A stretch of DNA of 64,000 bases from Tubulanus polymorphus (Eukaryota > Nemertea > Palaeonemertea > Tubulaniformes > Tubulanidae), in NCBI RefSeq assembly GCF_964204645.1, contig NC_134032.1, forward strand, positions 5,947,175-6,011,174, given 5' to 3'. The number at the start of each line of letters is the position of its first letter. Position 1 is the stretch's first letter. A program made the translations under genes and the position numbers. Shown piece after piece: positions 12,351-26,039 of the stretch. The notes beneath the pieces are model-generated. The model searched no databases and had not been told where the DNA came from. It saw only the letters and a list, made by a program, of their open reading frames with translations.

Positions 12351-15300
12351 GTATGGAACAATATATCCGAAAATAACGGCCCAATTTTTTAAATTGGAAA
12401 ATATGTTAAAGCTATTGATTCAAAAATCTTCCAACTGTTGGCATTAACTCTGTAATTGAGGTAAATTCAGGAAGGAAAAACATCAGAAGGAACAATACTT
12501 CGTTGAAGTGTGTTCTTTAGGACTAACTCGCATTCTACCTCAGACATGGCAAACTTACGCTTTTGGCTTACTCGGACAAAGACGAAGTCATTTTCTTGCT
12601 TGCTAACGTATTGTCCGAACTTAACGTAGGCTAAGTCCAATGTTACTACGGTCAAAATATATTTTCAAGAATATAATTTTGTTTTTAAAATGGCTCATAT
12701 AATTGAGTTGAAATATCACTACCTGTATAGTTTTTCTCCCTAATTGTGGCATTGTTAGGGACCAGTCACTTTAGGAAAACCATGGTTCTATGTCATTCGG
12801 CACAATATTTGTGGGGGCGAATTCAAAGGAAATGTATTTGATAAATCGAAATAGGTCGATAGCCCCTGGAGACCTTCAGGTGTTAATATGAGCACACGGC
12901 CAAATTACCAAAGAGCATTGTCGGTGTTAGGTGGGTCTACTGGGTTTCACTTGGTGGGAATCGAGACTGAACCTTATTAACTGTGAAATTATTAAGCAAA
13001 TACTTGCAGTGATTGCAATTGTTCAATGGTCGCAGCGAATATGTTATGCGTTAATCCTAGATAGGCTTAAGCCGTAATGATGTATGCCCACATGAGTTTT
13101 ATAACTCATGTTGAGCCTACAACGCTACTCTGGCAATCGAGGATTCAACTTATCGTGAGCGATGATCCATCAGGTATCGTGGATTCCAATTATGGTGAGC
13201 GATGATCCACCAGGTATCGCTAGTAGTAACTCGGTCGTTCGCATTCGATTTCTTATGCTTTAAAGTCAAAATCGAATGAACATCTCTGTATAAATCAGCT
13301 AATGAAACGATACCAATCAATGAGTGAAAAAATGAATTCAATGTTATATTTGGTGGGTTCTGCGATTATGTATGGTTTCGGGAGCCTGTAAGTCTGCTTT
13401 AAGAGTAAAGACCGGGGTTGCTTCTGGGATGTTTTTTTTTGTGATAGCCGATTTTTCAGTCCTCACTGATTTGATTTATTGTTTCGATTTCCGTGATTTT
13501 TGGTGTTTCGCGGATAAGATCATCTGTGCCAGCGGCGTGCATAGCTACAACTGGTTAGTTTTCGTCGATAGCTACAGGGCCATGGTAGCTACAGAACTGG
13601 CTGGTGAATACAGGGATGGCTGGCTGGTAGCCACAGGGATGGTTAGAAGATAATCGATTATTTCACTCAAAATTTTGAAAAGGGTGGGTAGGCAATTATA
13701 TTTAATTCTGAAAATGATTATTTGAAACGACGGTCGGACCCGCGAAACAGGGTTTTCTTTCGGTGTGGCCTCAGTGTAGTTGTTTACTATTTAACATTCG
13801 AAGGCCGTTCATTTATATTTCTTTCTATAACACATGTGGACAACAATGGCTTCCCAATCAAGTGAAGGTATCAAGGCTACGTGGAGGTAGTCAGTCGAAA
13901 TAATTACACGGCTACTAAGTATAGAAGTGCTGCACGTGAGGCCATAATTTGTTTGCCCGTCAGTGCTGAAGACATGCCGTACATAACAACAAACGATAAT
14001 CAAGGGATTTACAAATTTCGAGGGTCTGTCATGTAAGTCACTAATTGTTAATATCCCAAGCCTTGAGAACCTACCGTTCGAAATCCGGTATACCTCTCCT
14101 TCCATTATGTCATTTAAGCAAACTATTTCGTCAGGTTATGCAATAGATAATATGAATTATCCTATATGCATATCAGATTGTCTGTATTTTACTGGGGTCA
14201 GTCCAACGAAGAAAATTAAAGATTAGTTGCTTATGGCAACCTTCAGATTTTTATTGTGTAAAATTGATGTGAAACTGGTCCTTGCTGGTGCTGCTTTTAA
14301 ATCCCTGTCACTTACGACACTTCACTTTGACCAACAATAGAGGGTGCTGCACTTTGACGGTATTGTTTTTCTGGCCGTCAGTGCCGGAGTATTCACATAC
14401 GTAAACAAAGTTTGTAAATTAGTTTTCTAGTTTCATTAACTATAACTCATAACCACCAACTAATTACTATCGATGCTATATTGTAATTAACTATTTTGTA
14501 CATGTATATGCATATTGTGTATCGTAAGTCTCTAAGAGGCTGTCTTAGTAAAAACGTAACACGTAAATATAGGGCATATAAATAAAAGCTAATCAGGAGT
14601 TTTAAAAACTTTTTAAGGCATGTCTCGGGCACTGGTTGGCTAAAAATGCCGCCATGCGCTACGTGCACGACCTCTATACTGTGATTCATTTGGTCGATGA
14701 CTAACAGCCTGGTTCTACGTTTGCCGTGGTATATTGTATTGTATGTATATACCCTAACGGTCTCTTCTTGTGCTCGTTTTTGTTTGTTTGTTTGTTTTTT
14801 GTGTTCTTTGTATTACACTTTCTATATTTTGTACTGTGTATTGCTTTAATTATTGTACTTCTTCTACCGATGATGTTATGTAACATTAAGGAACAATTAA
14901 GTTATTGAATTGAATTAGTATAAACAATCAATAAGACATTCTACGAATATTGACGAACAATACGAAACCGCAAAATCGATGAAGCCGCTCATTTTCGGAC
15001 GAGCGCCAGTAATATACATTACAACTTCGTCGAAAATATCGCTGATGTTGATTTCCTTTATTTAAGAAAAATCGCATTACGCCGAAATTAATATCGCATC
15101 GTATTTCGTTCGTTTCCGATATAGATTTCCAAAAACGGCTTAGTTTTGATCGTGGTAGTAAATAAATTATACGCGCTAGACGCTGGTTATAATCATTCCC
15201 CAGAGATTGCGATCGATAACACCGCGACGTCGTTACAGGTAAATCTCAAACGCTCGACTTCGACTATTGAGATGTTTAAAAAGAATTTCCGTGTAATGTA

Positions 15301-15409
15301 AAATAAGGATGGGCACGAGATACCGGATTGATATGGCCATTGTTTGAATAACGAGTCAAAGATTCTTCCTGAAGATGAAATTTATCAAATTCTATACTAC
15401 ATCCAGTCT
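12351..15409. other. Non-coding, minor tandem duplication
   Basis: No supported gene. A 40-bp unit with the words GTGAGCGATGATCCA and CAGGTATCG is duplicated in tandem at about 13136-13220. Short GGTAGC/GGGATGG words repeat near 13560-13645. A GTTTGTTTGTTT tract lies near 14780. Confidence 0.5.
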
Positions 15410-15640
15410 AAACTTGGTTAGTTCGTAGTAGTTTGGATGACCGGTTGTCTTAAATCTTAAAACTGGTATTGAGTTGTTGGATTTGATATAGAACCAGACT
15501 AAGCTTCTGGTCTTAAGTTATTTGATTGGCTATGGAACCAAAATGATCTTAGACTGGTCTTTAGGTTTTATATTGACTTGAACCAAATGAGCTTACACAA
15601 TTTTAAGTTATTGGAATGGGTAATATGATGCAGGAGAAAT
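15410..15640. repeat. 'GACTGGTCTTAAG' dispersed minisatellite, copy 3
   Basis: Units with TTAAAACTGGTATTGAGTTG, GATTGGCTATGGAACCAAAA and CTTAGACTGGTCTTTAG, homologous to the copies at 985, 12000 and 29992. Confidence 0.65.
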
Positions 15641-18600
15641 ATAATGATATGAATTGATACGCAGTGTGACGTGGGATCAAATACGTATTAACATTGAACG
15701 CATTGATCAGAAACTGTCGATAGTTGCGCCATATCGTTTACACCATTTGACTTCTGATTAGCGCTACTGAGTCTACTATCATTCTCTTTTAAAGCATATT
15801 ACTTCATGCCTTATAAACCGCTAATTTTCTACCTACTCACCTAACATGCCCCTCCCTGAATATGATAAATAACGATAATATCTGTATTGTCATAGTTGAT
15901 GACACAAATATATGCTATGAACGAATGAATAATAAGTTTCAACGTAATTATAAATGCTATACGTGAGAGCTGAATTATTGAAGATTAGATTTGCAGCATT
16001 CATAATACTAATCTTAAAATAACGTTTATGCTGATGGTATTGCTATGTAATACAGTAAGTCGAATACACAACTAAAAAATCCCTGTAGGTAAAAATCTAT
16101 TCTACACCAGTTAACACGGCTCCTCTATGAATCTTTTCATGTTGAATATGTAAAAGATTTGCTTTATTTTAATTGTACTACCTTATCATCTCTACATGAC
16201 TGTAATTCGTTCAATTATAATCACCGAAAACATAATAAACAATAATTACTTTTAAGTACGTATCTGTGATGATTTTTACTTGAATCTGAAATTTTTGTCC
16301 CCGCCAAAAATTATCTTTATGTATTTAATGTGTTATGTATATGTGTTGTATCTGAAGAAATTGACTCTTTTTATATGATGAACAGAAAATGATAATTAAC
16401 CCTCCAGCGGCATTCTGTCTTCGACGCGGCGCCCTTGCTGGTCCACCTTACAGCCAAACATTTTTAGATTACTACTCAATTTACTCTTTGTAACTCAACA
16501 AATACATTGTATTGTATTGCATCCCCTTTGTAAATCTATTCATTGGGGCGGGGAGTATTATCAGGTGCGGATAATTCTCCCGGAGATTTTCTTAAATGTA
16601 TAATCATTGCTAGAATCTTACAGGAGAATTGCTATTAATTCGAAAACTATAGTTATCAAGGTGATTCGTGACTTGCTAGTAAACTTATTTCCTATATTCA
16701 TAAGTACGTGGTAAAATTTGATCTATCTGTAAATAGATAACATCATGAACATAACAATAAGTATCATCGTTATAATAAAACTTTGATACATAATGATACA
16801 GGTACTGGGGCGGCTAGCCATAAGCCAAAAGATAGGTATTAAAAGCTGATCCAAACTGCTTGGAATTGTCTATATATTTTTCTAACTATCATGTAAAAAA
16901 CATTTAAAAAGGCCACACTTGAAAAAAGATCGGATGCGATAGTTAGGTTTTCTAAACATCATGCATTTTGCAGCATGCTTAAAGTTACCTATGTCGTCTA
17001 TTAGCCGAGCTACTTCCTGCTTGGTAACGTATTAATCCCCAGCCAGAAGTGTTAATTGCTTCATCAATAAACCGGCGGTCGCTAATTAACCAGTGTCGGT
17101 CATTTACGTGTAACCGTTGCGACATCGTAGGTTGTTTCTCACTCGAGCTCACAACTTCACCGCGAGCGAATCCTCAATATACAACATACTAACTACGAAA
17201 AAGACAGGTTGCTGCTGATTTACACACAAATTTCATTGATGGGTAAGAACTTGTTTTACGAATACACATAGACGATTTGAATGGACCCAGTTCAACTGTG
17301 CTGCGCTTATATTTGAACCAGAGTGAACTCATCGATAATGAAGCTAATTTCAAATCAGAGTTCCCTCTAACTCACAACTCAAGAGCTGGATCCATTTCTT
17401 TTTTTCATTTCATTCATTGTAACTTTGTACGAAGAGCAGTAAACAAATCTCGCACATCTGTGCACTAAAAAATGTCAATTATGATTAAAAGTTGATAAGC
17501 TTTTTAGAGGGATAGATTTATTTAGGTTCAAAAGCTAAGTTCAGGAATTAACATACTTAGACAGTAATCATGGGCGTATGCAGCAAGGGTGTTGTAGTAG
17601 TCGCATATTCTAAAAAGTTCTGTTCTTAAGGCAATACCGAGAAGAAAATATTGAGGTATTTTTCGTTATCACTCCTATATCATTTCACCAAAACTGTATT
17701 TAGATTTTATCAGATAGATAGCTAGTGTTTCATCCAGATACTTGAAATACGCCTTGATCTAAACACGGAGCTGGTGCATGTACCAAGGAGGATCCAAAGC
17801 ATCGCCAGAACGTTGTTTTTTCCTAATGACAGGAGCGTGATAGATCTAAAAAAGGGCAAATTAATTTTCCGCATACTGCAAACTGCACAAATTGACAGGC
17901 ATGTTGAGAACCTTTCATAATCTTGTTACTTGTTTACGTGCATGGAGTATAAGTTAGGATCAGACGACTTTTAAATGACGACCTATACGTAGAGGAATTA
18001 TTCAGCTACTGTAACCAAGAATACGAATCCGATGATATTTGATAAGTTTTAAAAATCCAGCTCGAATTTCATTGAAAATGAACTAATTTTTACTGCGGAT
18101 AGACAGGTAAAAATAAACAGAATAAAACGCAGCGTATTGCAACCGGCGGGTGAGTGCCGGTACCGAATAAAAATTTAGGAGAGTTAACCCGCCGGTTAAG
18201 TCGACACCAGTTTAGAAAATCGTCCGATGATGTTTAACCACCGGCAAACTCTATCCAACTTCCAACTTGCAAACATTCGTAGTTTATTGTAAAGTAAGGT
18301 GCAGAGCATCTCGTATCCAGTATGTGGGGGTATACCGATGAAGTGTATTTAGCTTCATATGTGGCCTAATTTTCCGATGACATGCTTTTGAAGTTATGAA
18401 ATTTTAATCATATACCGACGGAATTGTTGACGTGAAATATTCGATATAAAATCTATATCTAGATATATGATGAGTTGCATGCAGAGTAACCGTGTGTACC
18501 TGGTGTCAAATCGGTAAGCGTAAACAAGGGTAGTACTTTGGTGGTTAACACGATTTCATTTGAAGTACAAGTTTTCACTACCAGTGCATATAGTAGCTTC

Positions 18601-19100
18601 ATCAGGTGAATAGGAACCGCGCTCACATTATGGTCAACTTCCATGAAACATAAGTAACGAGACGAGTAGTACTGTATAGGTTAACTATTTATTTGACGCA
18701 CGAGCTTTCGTTTCTGATGAATAGAAGTTTCATCAGGTGAATGAGTTCCATGAAACATAGTTACTATAACAAATACAAAGGTAATGGAAAAGTTTTCAAC
18801 AATAATTTTTTCCGATCCGATTTTGAGTCACACGGGCTTAATGGGCTATATTTTATATATTTCGAATATCATCACGAATGTTATATATATTCATTAAATG
18901 GTACTTGCCACAGTTAATTCACATTTCCGAGCTCGAAATATTCTATCTTACAAAACGAAAAGAACGAGTCGATATACTAGGGCTTGCGACAAGGATAAAA
19001 TTGTCCAAAAGTGCAAAGAAAAATATAATTACTGTTATTAATACTTAGAACGACGTTTGAGTCGTGGTGGCAGATGGTAGGCGTCGCATCGCTCGTCGAC
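15641..19100. other. Non-coding, no gene seen
   Basis: Only short frames without recognisable domains. About 17290-17400 and 18540-18770 contain pieces of dispersed repeats (GAACCAGAGTGAACTC; TAGCTTCATCAGGTGAATAG). A CACCTGATGAA-type word recurs at 18600 and 18735. Confidence 0.5.
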
Positions 19101-19199
19101 ATAAGCCAGCCTTAAGACGTGCTGTCTGATTAGGTTGTACGACCCAAATTTGACTCGTGTGTCTGATTCGGGCCAAATCATCACCGTGTGATCGCGGCT
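19101..19199. mobile_element. MITE fragment, 'GATCACACG' family
   Basis: Only the right end is convincing: TTCGGGCCAAATCATCACC followed by GTGTGATCGCGGCT ending at 19199. It is therefore a truncated or solo-end copy of the family at 5155 and 37842. Confidence 0.55.
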
Positions 19200-20898
19200 T
19201 CAATTAAATTCTAATCGTTTGGCGTAATCGCGGTTGTTGGTAACATCATTTACTTAATGCCGACAACAATTCAAACGTTTCCATTTTAAGGTTACATTTA
19301 TTCGTGTAACTCCACCTGGACACATTCTTCTTGTAGACGCTTTCACTGATAATATTTATCTCTAAGTTCGGCGATTTATGACGTCGTTAGCCGATCTCGT
19401 TCAGATACGTAGAAGATACGTAATAATAATCATGATGATATTGCTAATAATGCTAATAATAATATATACGTTATTCTTTAGAAGCCATAAATGCAATTTT
19501 AATTCGGAACATAATTTCAACACATCGCATGCGACATCAAAACGTCATGGCGTGTACTATCATGGCGTCATAAACAATCACGATAGCGGTGTCCAGAATT
19601 CCGGTAGCTAGTGGTCGCAATATTCTAATTTCTTTTATTAATGGCTGGCATGAGAAGAGTTGGGTAACTTTTGATAACAATTGTGAGTCGCACGTTGAGA
19701 AATGACATGTGCTTCAGTAAACCTCACTTACTTCAAAAATAAGATTTGATCAAATAAACTGATTTCAAATTTCTGACTCACAACACTGTAAAACGATTTT
19801 AAGAATCCAATGTCATTGTTTTAAGTAAAGATTTGACAAAGCAGATGATAGTAGTTTTTCAAGTCCTGTTAAAGCAAAAATTCCTTTATTATATTTCTCC
19901 AGCTGCGGTATCCCAGGACATTCTCACAACGTCGACAATGCTTAGGTTTTAATTTTGATTCACTACGTAGGTAGATCGATGAGGCTTTTTGCGGATAGTG
20001 GATTTAATGCGCAGTTCCACAAAGTTTCGGTCATCTTACGTTCTTCTTAACTTAATCCTGACGAAACACTCTGAGTCCGCGTTGTAACGCTAATACGGTT
20101 TAACGAGTCCGAAAGGTTTTCTTCGGCTGCAGTTAATTCAACGTTTCGGCTATTATCCTAATAGTCATCTTCAGGGTCACTGAGTTTACAAAAATATGAG
20201 ACTTTTGTATTCCTGAACATGACTATCAAGCCTGGTTTTCGCCCGGGAAAACCAGCCTTTAGGCTATTGTATAGATATAGATATAGTTATTAAACACAGC
20301 AATGGCTACATTTGCCCTTTTAGAAAAATACTGCTTAAGCTAGCAGTAAAAGGCAGATAAATGTAAGATTAAGCATGTCAACGCTTTTTTCCATTTTCGT
20401 ATAAACGCAAAGCTAATTACAATCCCATTTTGACGAAGTCATTGGAAATGAGACAGCGGCGTTAAGTTACTAATCGTAATTTACATTATAAAACTGGATC
20501 AGTTCGTAGACATGAATAGTTAAATACCTATTTAAACCTTTTGACAGAGCAATTAACAAAACGAGTTTTCACAATTGAAGATAGATTTCGTATTTTTTTT
20601 TCATTTAATCTTAAATTAGTTATCACTGGATCTTAATGGGGAACTGCAACACCGGCTATTCCGCCAGACGGCGGGACGAGAATTGATGACCGTAGTATAC
20701 AAAACGCATAAATCTAACCGTTTTTATATTACCTCCTCGATCGGATCGCCGAGTTGCTCACTGAACAACGATAAATAGGGCGGTGGAAACTATGAGAACA
20801 GCTACGTAGCAACTCAATCTGTGACGTCCCATTTCAACAAAATAGCCAATGTGCCTTAAATTAACAAAAAAATCAGTTCATTATCAATCATAAACTTT
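19200..20898. other. Non-coding with one dispersed repeat
   Basis: An open frame at 19378-19611 has a hydrophobic I/L/M stretch from repeated ATAATA sequence and is not credible. Bases 20100-20215 carry copy 3 of the GTTTCGGCTATTAT repeat, with TCCGAAAGGTTTTCTTCGGC upstream and CTAATAGTCATCTTCAGG downstream, the best preserved of the three copies. Confidence 0.5.
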
Positions 20899-21119
20899 GG
20901 CTAAACAAAAAATGATACCTTGTTTCTCCGCAACGGCCGGGTCATTTTTGTAAAATATGATGAAATTTGTAAACAGTTCATTTCTATAGCGGCCGGGTCT
21001 GTTATGGTAAAATTGATCACGATTTGAAAAAAAGTAATGTATAGAGTAGATAGGTGGCCGGCCGTGTCAACTTTTAAGCTCAGCAGAGCGGAGAAACAAG
21101 GTATCATATTTTTTTAGCC
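20899..21119. mobile_element. Harbinger-like MITE, copy 1
   Basis: A 221-bp element beginning GGCTAAACAAAAAATGATACC and ending with the matching inverted repeat (GGTATCAT...TTAGCC). The subterminal palindrome ATACCTTGTTTCTCCGC / GCGGAGAAACAAGGTAT is perfect. It is flanked by TTT on both sides (20896-20898, 21120-21122), a possible 3-bp target duplication. The interior has three GGCCGGG-type blocks. A second copy in the opposite orientation lies at 38336-38555. It has no transposase; the Harbinger assignment comes from the 3-bp TTA/TTT duplications and is inferred. The ORF 20901-21107 is a shadow of the element. Confidence 0.8.
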
Positions 21120-24119
21120 TTTGATCTGCATTTTCTAGGCTCCGAATCCATATACATTTTACACGGGACCATCCGAATATACGCTGAATTTACTCAGTAA
21201 TTGGTAAGCTCTTCATCAATGATTAAGAGAAAAGTACGGTTTTAACTGAAATGTAGAAGAAATTGAAGTGCCTGGCAGATCCTCATTAAAGGAATCACGA
21301 TTGCAAGAGTGGCGTTGGCAGTTCTTCGCTATAACAGCATAGCTATAAAAGTTTGACAGAGCTGGAATTTCCATCGCAATTGGAAATACCATTCGTTATG
21401 TTAAAAAGCAAGTTTCAGTCACTGGTTCTCATCGAGTGCAGCAAATACGATGTACTCTCGCATCGGTAGGTTCTGATCGGCTGCCAATTCCTTTTAGATC
21501 GCTGCTTTCTTCCTCAGGAACGCGTCGACCGACTAAATCAACCACCGCGTTGTTTCCTTCCGGTCGCAATATTGCGAAGAGACTGCTGTAGATCAAGTTC
21601 TACAGTTGTTAGAGTTAGAATTAATTCCTAGTTGATATCGGTTCAAATCTATACGAGTCAAAACCGTGGAACTGGATCCAAAACCACACTTAAACCATGG
21701 TTTTGGATTCTGTTCCACATTTGTAAATTAGAGTTTATTCCGAGTTGAGATTAGTTCATTTCCAAATAAGTTAACTGTGAGTCATATCTTATCAGTGTTT
21801 CGGTTTGTTGTGAGTTTGAGTTCACGCTGCAGGTTTAAATTCAATTTGTTTCAAATCTTTACCCAGGATTCAGTTCTACAGTGAGCTTAGCTTTGGCGCG
21901 GAATTAGAAATCCTCATTTCAACTCCGAAGTAATCGCAATTATCATAAAACGTACGTTATTTTACCTCACAAAAGCGTCGGTATTGTGTATAGGCAAGAA
22001 CAGCAATTTCATTGGTGATTAGACCAACGCGGTGCCTCATGATAGCGGGTTATTCGCGTGTTGAAACCTATGTTATACCTGGTACCGAACATGCCGCGGT
22101 TACGTGTCATGCCACTTGTGCGGACGACCATAAAACACACGCAGAACTTTCGTACTTTAAGAGTTTATTACTTATATCAAAAATCTAAAAGAGGAAACGG
22201 TCAGTTTAAATTCAGACACATTATTTGAATTTTGGGTCTTTAGATTGTCTCAGAATGAGTCTGAGAAGAAGAACTTTCGAAAATCTCCGAATGCGATGAG
22301 AGGGGTACATCCCCCTCCCGCTCTCTCTTTGTTCGTTCCTGCCCGTTTTTTTTTCGGCCGAAAACGAAGCCGAGCGCGCTTCGGCAGGTAAGGATATTAT
22401 TGAGATGGGCGCCCCCTCTTTCCTAGAATCCCGGATCCGCCCCTGTGAATTGTAGAACTGAATCCTACCTTATTAATATCAACACTTGTGACAGAATTGA
22501 CTAGTGGTTGGCATCAAATGTGGCGAATTTGGCGATCGGGGATCCAAGTTCGGTGATAATACGTATCTAGCACGTGTGATTTGTGCGAGTTGATTCCCCG
22601 AATAGCTATAGAAAATTCGTGTCCCATCGAAAGTGATTATTCGGCGACAAACCGGTCTGAGCTCCAATTCGTCTTATTATGCCAACCTTCGTCTCCCGAA
22701 TTCAATCTAAGCGCAACATGCGGCGAACGATTCGTCGATGAAATTCGCCTGGTCTGTCACGCTGTCTATTTCGCTTTCGGGTTTGAGCGAAAATTCACGT
22801 GAAAATGGCACCTCGCCGGTACAGCGTCATTCGCACAATATCACTCGATTATAAGCATTGCAGCCGACCGTTCACATGAAATCAAGCGAAATAATTTTCA
22901 CAAAAACAATTTATCATTTCGTCATGCAGTAATATTATCGGCAAGTTCTGTTTCTTGTTTATTCGCTCTGTGATTCGCTGTACGTTTCCTTAAGCGTAAG
23001 CGAGGGGATTGTGCCAAATGCTATACAGGTGTTTTGCGCAGCCTTAAGCGTAATATCAAGAACTGCACTGACCTATGTTCGATTTACTTTATTCTGGAGA
23101 TTTAAAATACGTACACATCTGAATAGCCAAAAGCTTTCTATTTTTGAGATAAGGATCCAGTTCCACAGCTTATTCTAACTCGTAGTCAACTCTTTCATCT
23201 ATGGAAATGGATCCCGACATTCAGAGTTATCAGTACACTGCTGATGAATCGCTAATGAAATAATCATTACTCTAACTTTTAAACGAATTTAAGAATTAGC
23301 AAAAAATGAATTAAATCCGATATGAACAAAAGATCAATCATCTTCTTCACCGATGTAAAATCTCATACTCTGTACTGATATAACTTTTAGTCCTTCGTCA
23401 AATGTAAGTCTCTAATGATGCAGCCGATGACCCACGATGCCCACGGGCACGGATAGCATAACATTTTTATATTCTAAATGACCGGAAGAAAATGAATTGC
23501 AAAGCCTGAAGCTCTCGCTAGTAAAACATCCAAGGACGAATTTTGGAGGCCTATGGTATCAAAGTGGATGTGACTTCATTTTTGACATTTACTTATCGAT
23601 CCGGCAACATATTCTAGACTCAAGGGCGGAGAAGTAAATAATATCCTTGGTCATTGGGTTTCCAGACGTTAGTTAGAGTCTTTTTTACGGCCGTATAAAT
23701 GGGATGGATCATTCCGAAATAGAAAATGGATCATTCCGAAATAGAAGTCTGTTTGAATAGGAACGAATCGATGAGCCGATGTGAACCTGGATCAGGCACC
23801 ATGAATGGATTTTTATACGAAATCTAGAATACCTTTTTAGTCGCTTGGAGACGCTATATCGAATGAACCATCAGTTGCAGATAGACAGAACATGATACAG
23901 TCGGTCCCTTAAAATCGCTGCCTGTTTCAGGTGTGTTCAGTATCGCGAACGTTAAATCAATAGATGCATATTTCTCCGTGGTATGTTATATGCCTTAATC
24001 CGGAATTTACGCACATCCGGAAATTATGCTCTACCATGTGATAACGAAAAATAATACGTCATTGAGAGACCTGATTGAATATCTGTTCAAAATGTTTCCA
24101 AGGGTCCCTTGATATAGAT
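21120..24119. other. Non-coding with several old foldback pieces
   Basis: Bases 21600-21900 contain inverted and direct copies of GGAACTGGATCC, GAGTTAGAATTA and GAACCATGGTTTTGGAT words, related to pieces near 6555, 17290, 23150 and 36370. About 22430-22446 matches a hAT-type end. About 22510-22800 carries GGCGAAT / ATTCGCC words also found near 26165-26215 and 31935-32010. A 22-bp unit beginning ATGGATCATTCCGAAATAG is duplicated near 23710-23755. No gene is supported. Confidence 0.5.
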
Positions 24120-24530
24120 TTTTGGTTTTGTGGTTCATATTCAATCAGAAATGCCTCATGTGAAGTTCTGAAAAGTGGGTGACCAGTTTTTGAAATTGTG
24201 TGATAAAATGTATAATATGTTGTGTTTCTAGTTCATGTTCAATTAAAGATAACTCACGTGACGTTCTGAACACATGTGAGGTGTATGCGATTAGTTTTTG
24301 AAATTGTGACGATAAACGTCTAACGTCTGGTCTTTGTAGTTCAATTTAAGTGACCCAGGTAATGTTCTGAAACATGTGAAGAGTGGATAATTAGTTTTGG
24401 AAATTGCACTGATAAAAAGTCTAATGTCTCATCATTTCAATCAGAAATGTCTCTGGTGAAGTCTGGACACGAGTTAAGTGTGGGCGGTCAGTCTTAGGTA
24501 GTGCGCTGATGAAATGTCTAATTTCCGGCT
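24120..24530. repeat. Degenerate tandem repeat, about 100-bp period, four units
   Basis: The word GTTCTGAA or its variant recurs at about 24165, 24263, 24364 and 24461 (spacing 98, 101, 97). Each unit also has TTCAATCAGAAATG, AGTTTTTGAAATTGT and GATAAAATGTCTAAT variants in the same order. No protein is encoded. Confidence 0.75.
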
Positions 24531-24604
24531 ACTATTGTTCACTGAAAATATATTTACTGAAAAAGGTTACAGTAGAGGAATAAAATGGCAGGTTTTTAAA
24601 CCTT

Positions 24605-25045
24605 AAGCTCCCCGCACAAAGTGCGCAGCGCAGTTTTCGGCTCGTGTGCCGGTGATTTTTTGACGCGCATTTTGCCATTCGCCAAATATATACGTTTCAT
24701 ATTTTCGACGCAGCGCAAAGTACGCTCTAGTGTGCGGGCAACTCAACGCATTTTGCGCTGCTTTCATCGTCAATGCGCATGCGTCATTACTCAAAAACTG
24801 ATGAACGTTGATTTATGACATGAATATCACTTTCTGAATGCTTTCATCCCGATGTTGATGTAATTAGAACAGAAAAATGACTTCATATTCAAATAGATTT
24901 GGCAAAGACAAAAAAAAGTCGCGTTTTAATGGTGCAGATATGTAATTAAATTTACAGCGCATTTCTGGCTCGTGTTCGGGAGCCTATATTCTGCGCTACG
25001 TAAATGAGTACGCAGCGCAAAATGCGCTCGTGTGCGGGTGCCTTA
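24605..25045. mobile_element. Foldback / MITE-like element with CCGCACA ends
   Basis: The left part has CCCCGCACAAAGTGCGCAGC and the right part GCGCAAAATGCGCTCGTGTG followed by CGGGTG. Internal palindromic words (GCGCATTTTGCGC, CAGCGCAAAG, GTGTGCGGG) occur at 24615-24780 and again at 24955-25042, so two related pieces lie around a unique 170-bp middle. This could be one element with inverted ends or two insertions. Confidence 0.55.
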
Positions 25046-26039
25046 GCGATTTAGGTTGTGATGTTGTGACTTTTCTTTTATCAGATTCCGTCATTTGGCC
25101 TATGCTCAATTTGGTAAGCAACTAATTGCGTAGGCTGATATGACAATGCGTCGACATAAAAACCCATCAATTTTCTCGAAAGCTTCTACTAATTGATCAT
25201 TCTGTGATAGTACTGGTACTACCTATTAAGCTGGTGACTCCCCGTTCAAAAAACGTGTAGATTCCAATTATCGAAAAATGGCGAGTTGTAGGAAGTCTCG
25301 ATTTAATTCGATTCACTCGATCCTTTCAAATTTCGCGTTCTATTCAAAGCGAATAATCTTCTTTCAGTTTGATGGGCGCTTGAAGTGTTGCGTCTTTTCT
25401 ATCGCATGGAGAATAAGCGAAAAGAAAAGATCGGTATTCGAGTATGAAAGGCGGTATCACGCGCCTCGGTGAACATCGTCTAAATAGGTAGCTTTTCAAT
25501 TCGAAAGTGATGCGTCTAGTCGATGTAAAGGATACCGCTTGGAGATTAAATTACAATTAGATTATAGAGTTTCCGCGAGATCTTTTTAATTAGGTTGTCG
25601 GGGAGTCGGAGTAATCGGGTTGATCACGTTTTTTATTAATTAGTTTATTAGCGTGTCGGTTTTTTAAGCCCAGATTTTCGACGAATCTTTCAAACAACAA
25701 GAACTTTAAACTTAGCTTAGCTTGATCGATATCCCTTATTTGAGTAAGTCCAGAATCAGATGTTGGTTAGAATTGAATAGTAGTTTTGTTGACTGTCAAC
25801 CGCTGTACCGGCTTTCCCTCTTGACTCGAGTCTTAAGATATCTTAAGAATCTGAACTATCTATTCTTGAAATACTTGCCGACATAGTAGTAAACACTAAC
25901 AAAAAAATTAAAGTTTTTACGTATATCTTAAATAACGTATTCACGAATTCGAAATTTGAAAAAAAACAAAAAAACGCGATGATTGGATTCAAATTTAATG
26001 TGGAGAATTTTGAGAAAATGCGTGTATGTTTCCATAGTT
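25046..26039. other. Non-coding, no gene seen
   Basis: Frames here (for example 25278-25472, and 25843-26214 on the minus strand) do not resemble known proteins; the latter overlaps the SINE-like sequence. Confidence 0.5.

Noticed and set aside
23230-23275. Hammerhead ribozyme near CTGATGAATCGC...GAAAT
   Set aside because: Stem II would be only two base pairs and no stem I or III is apparent.
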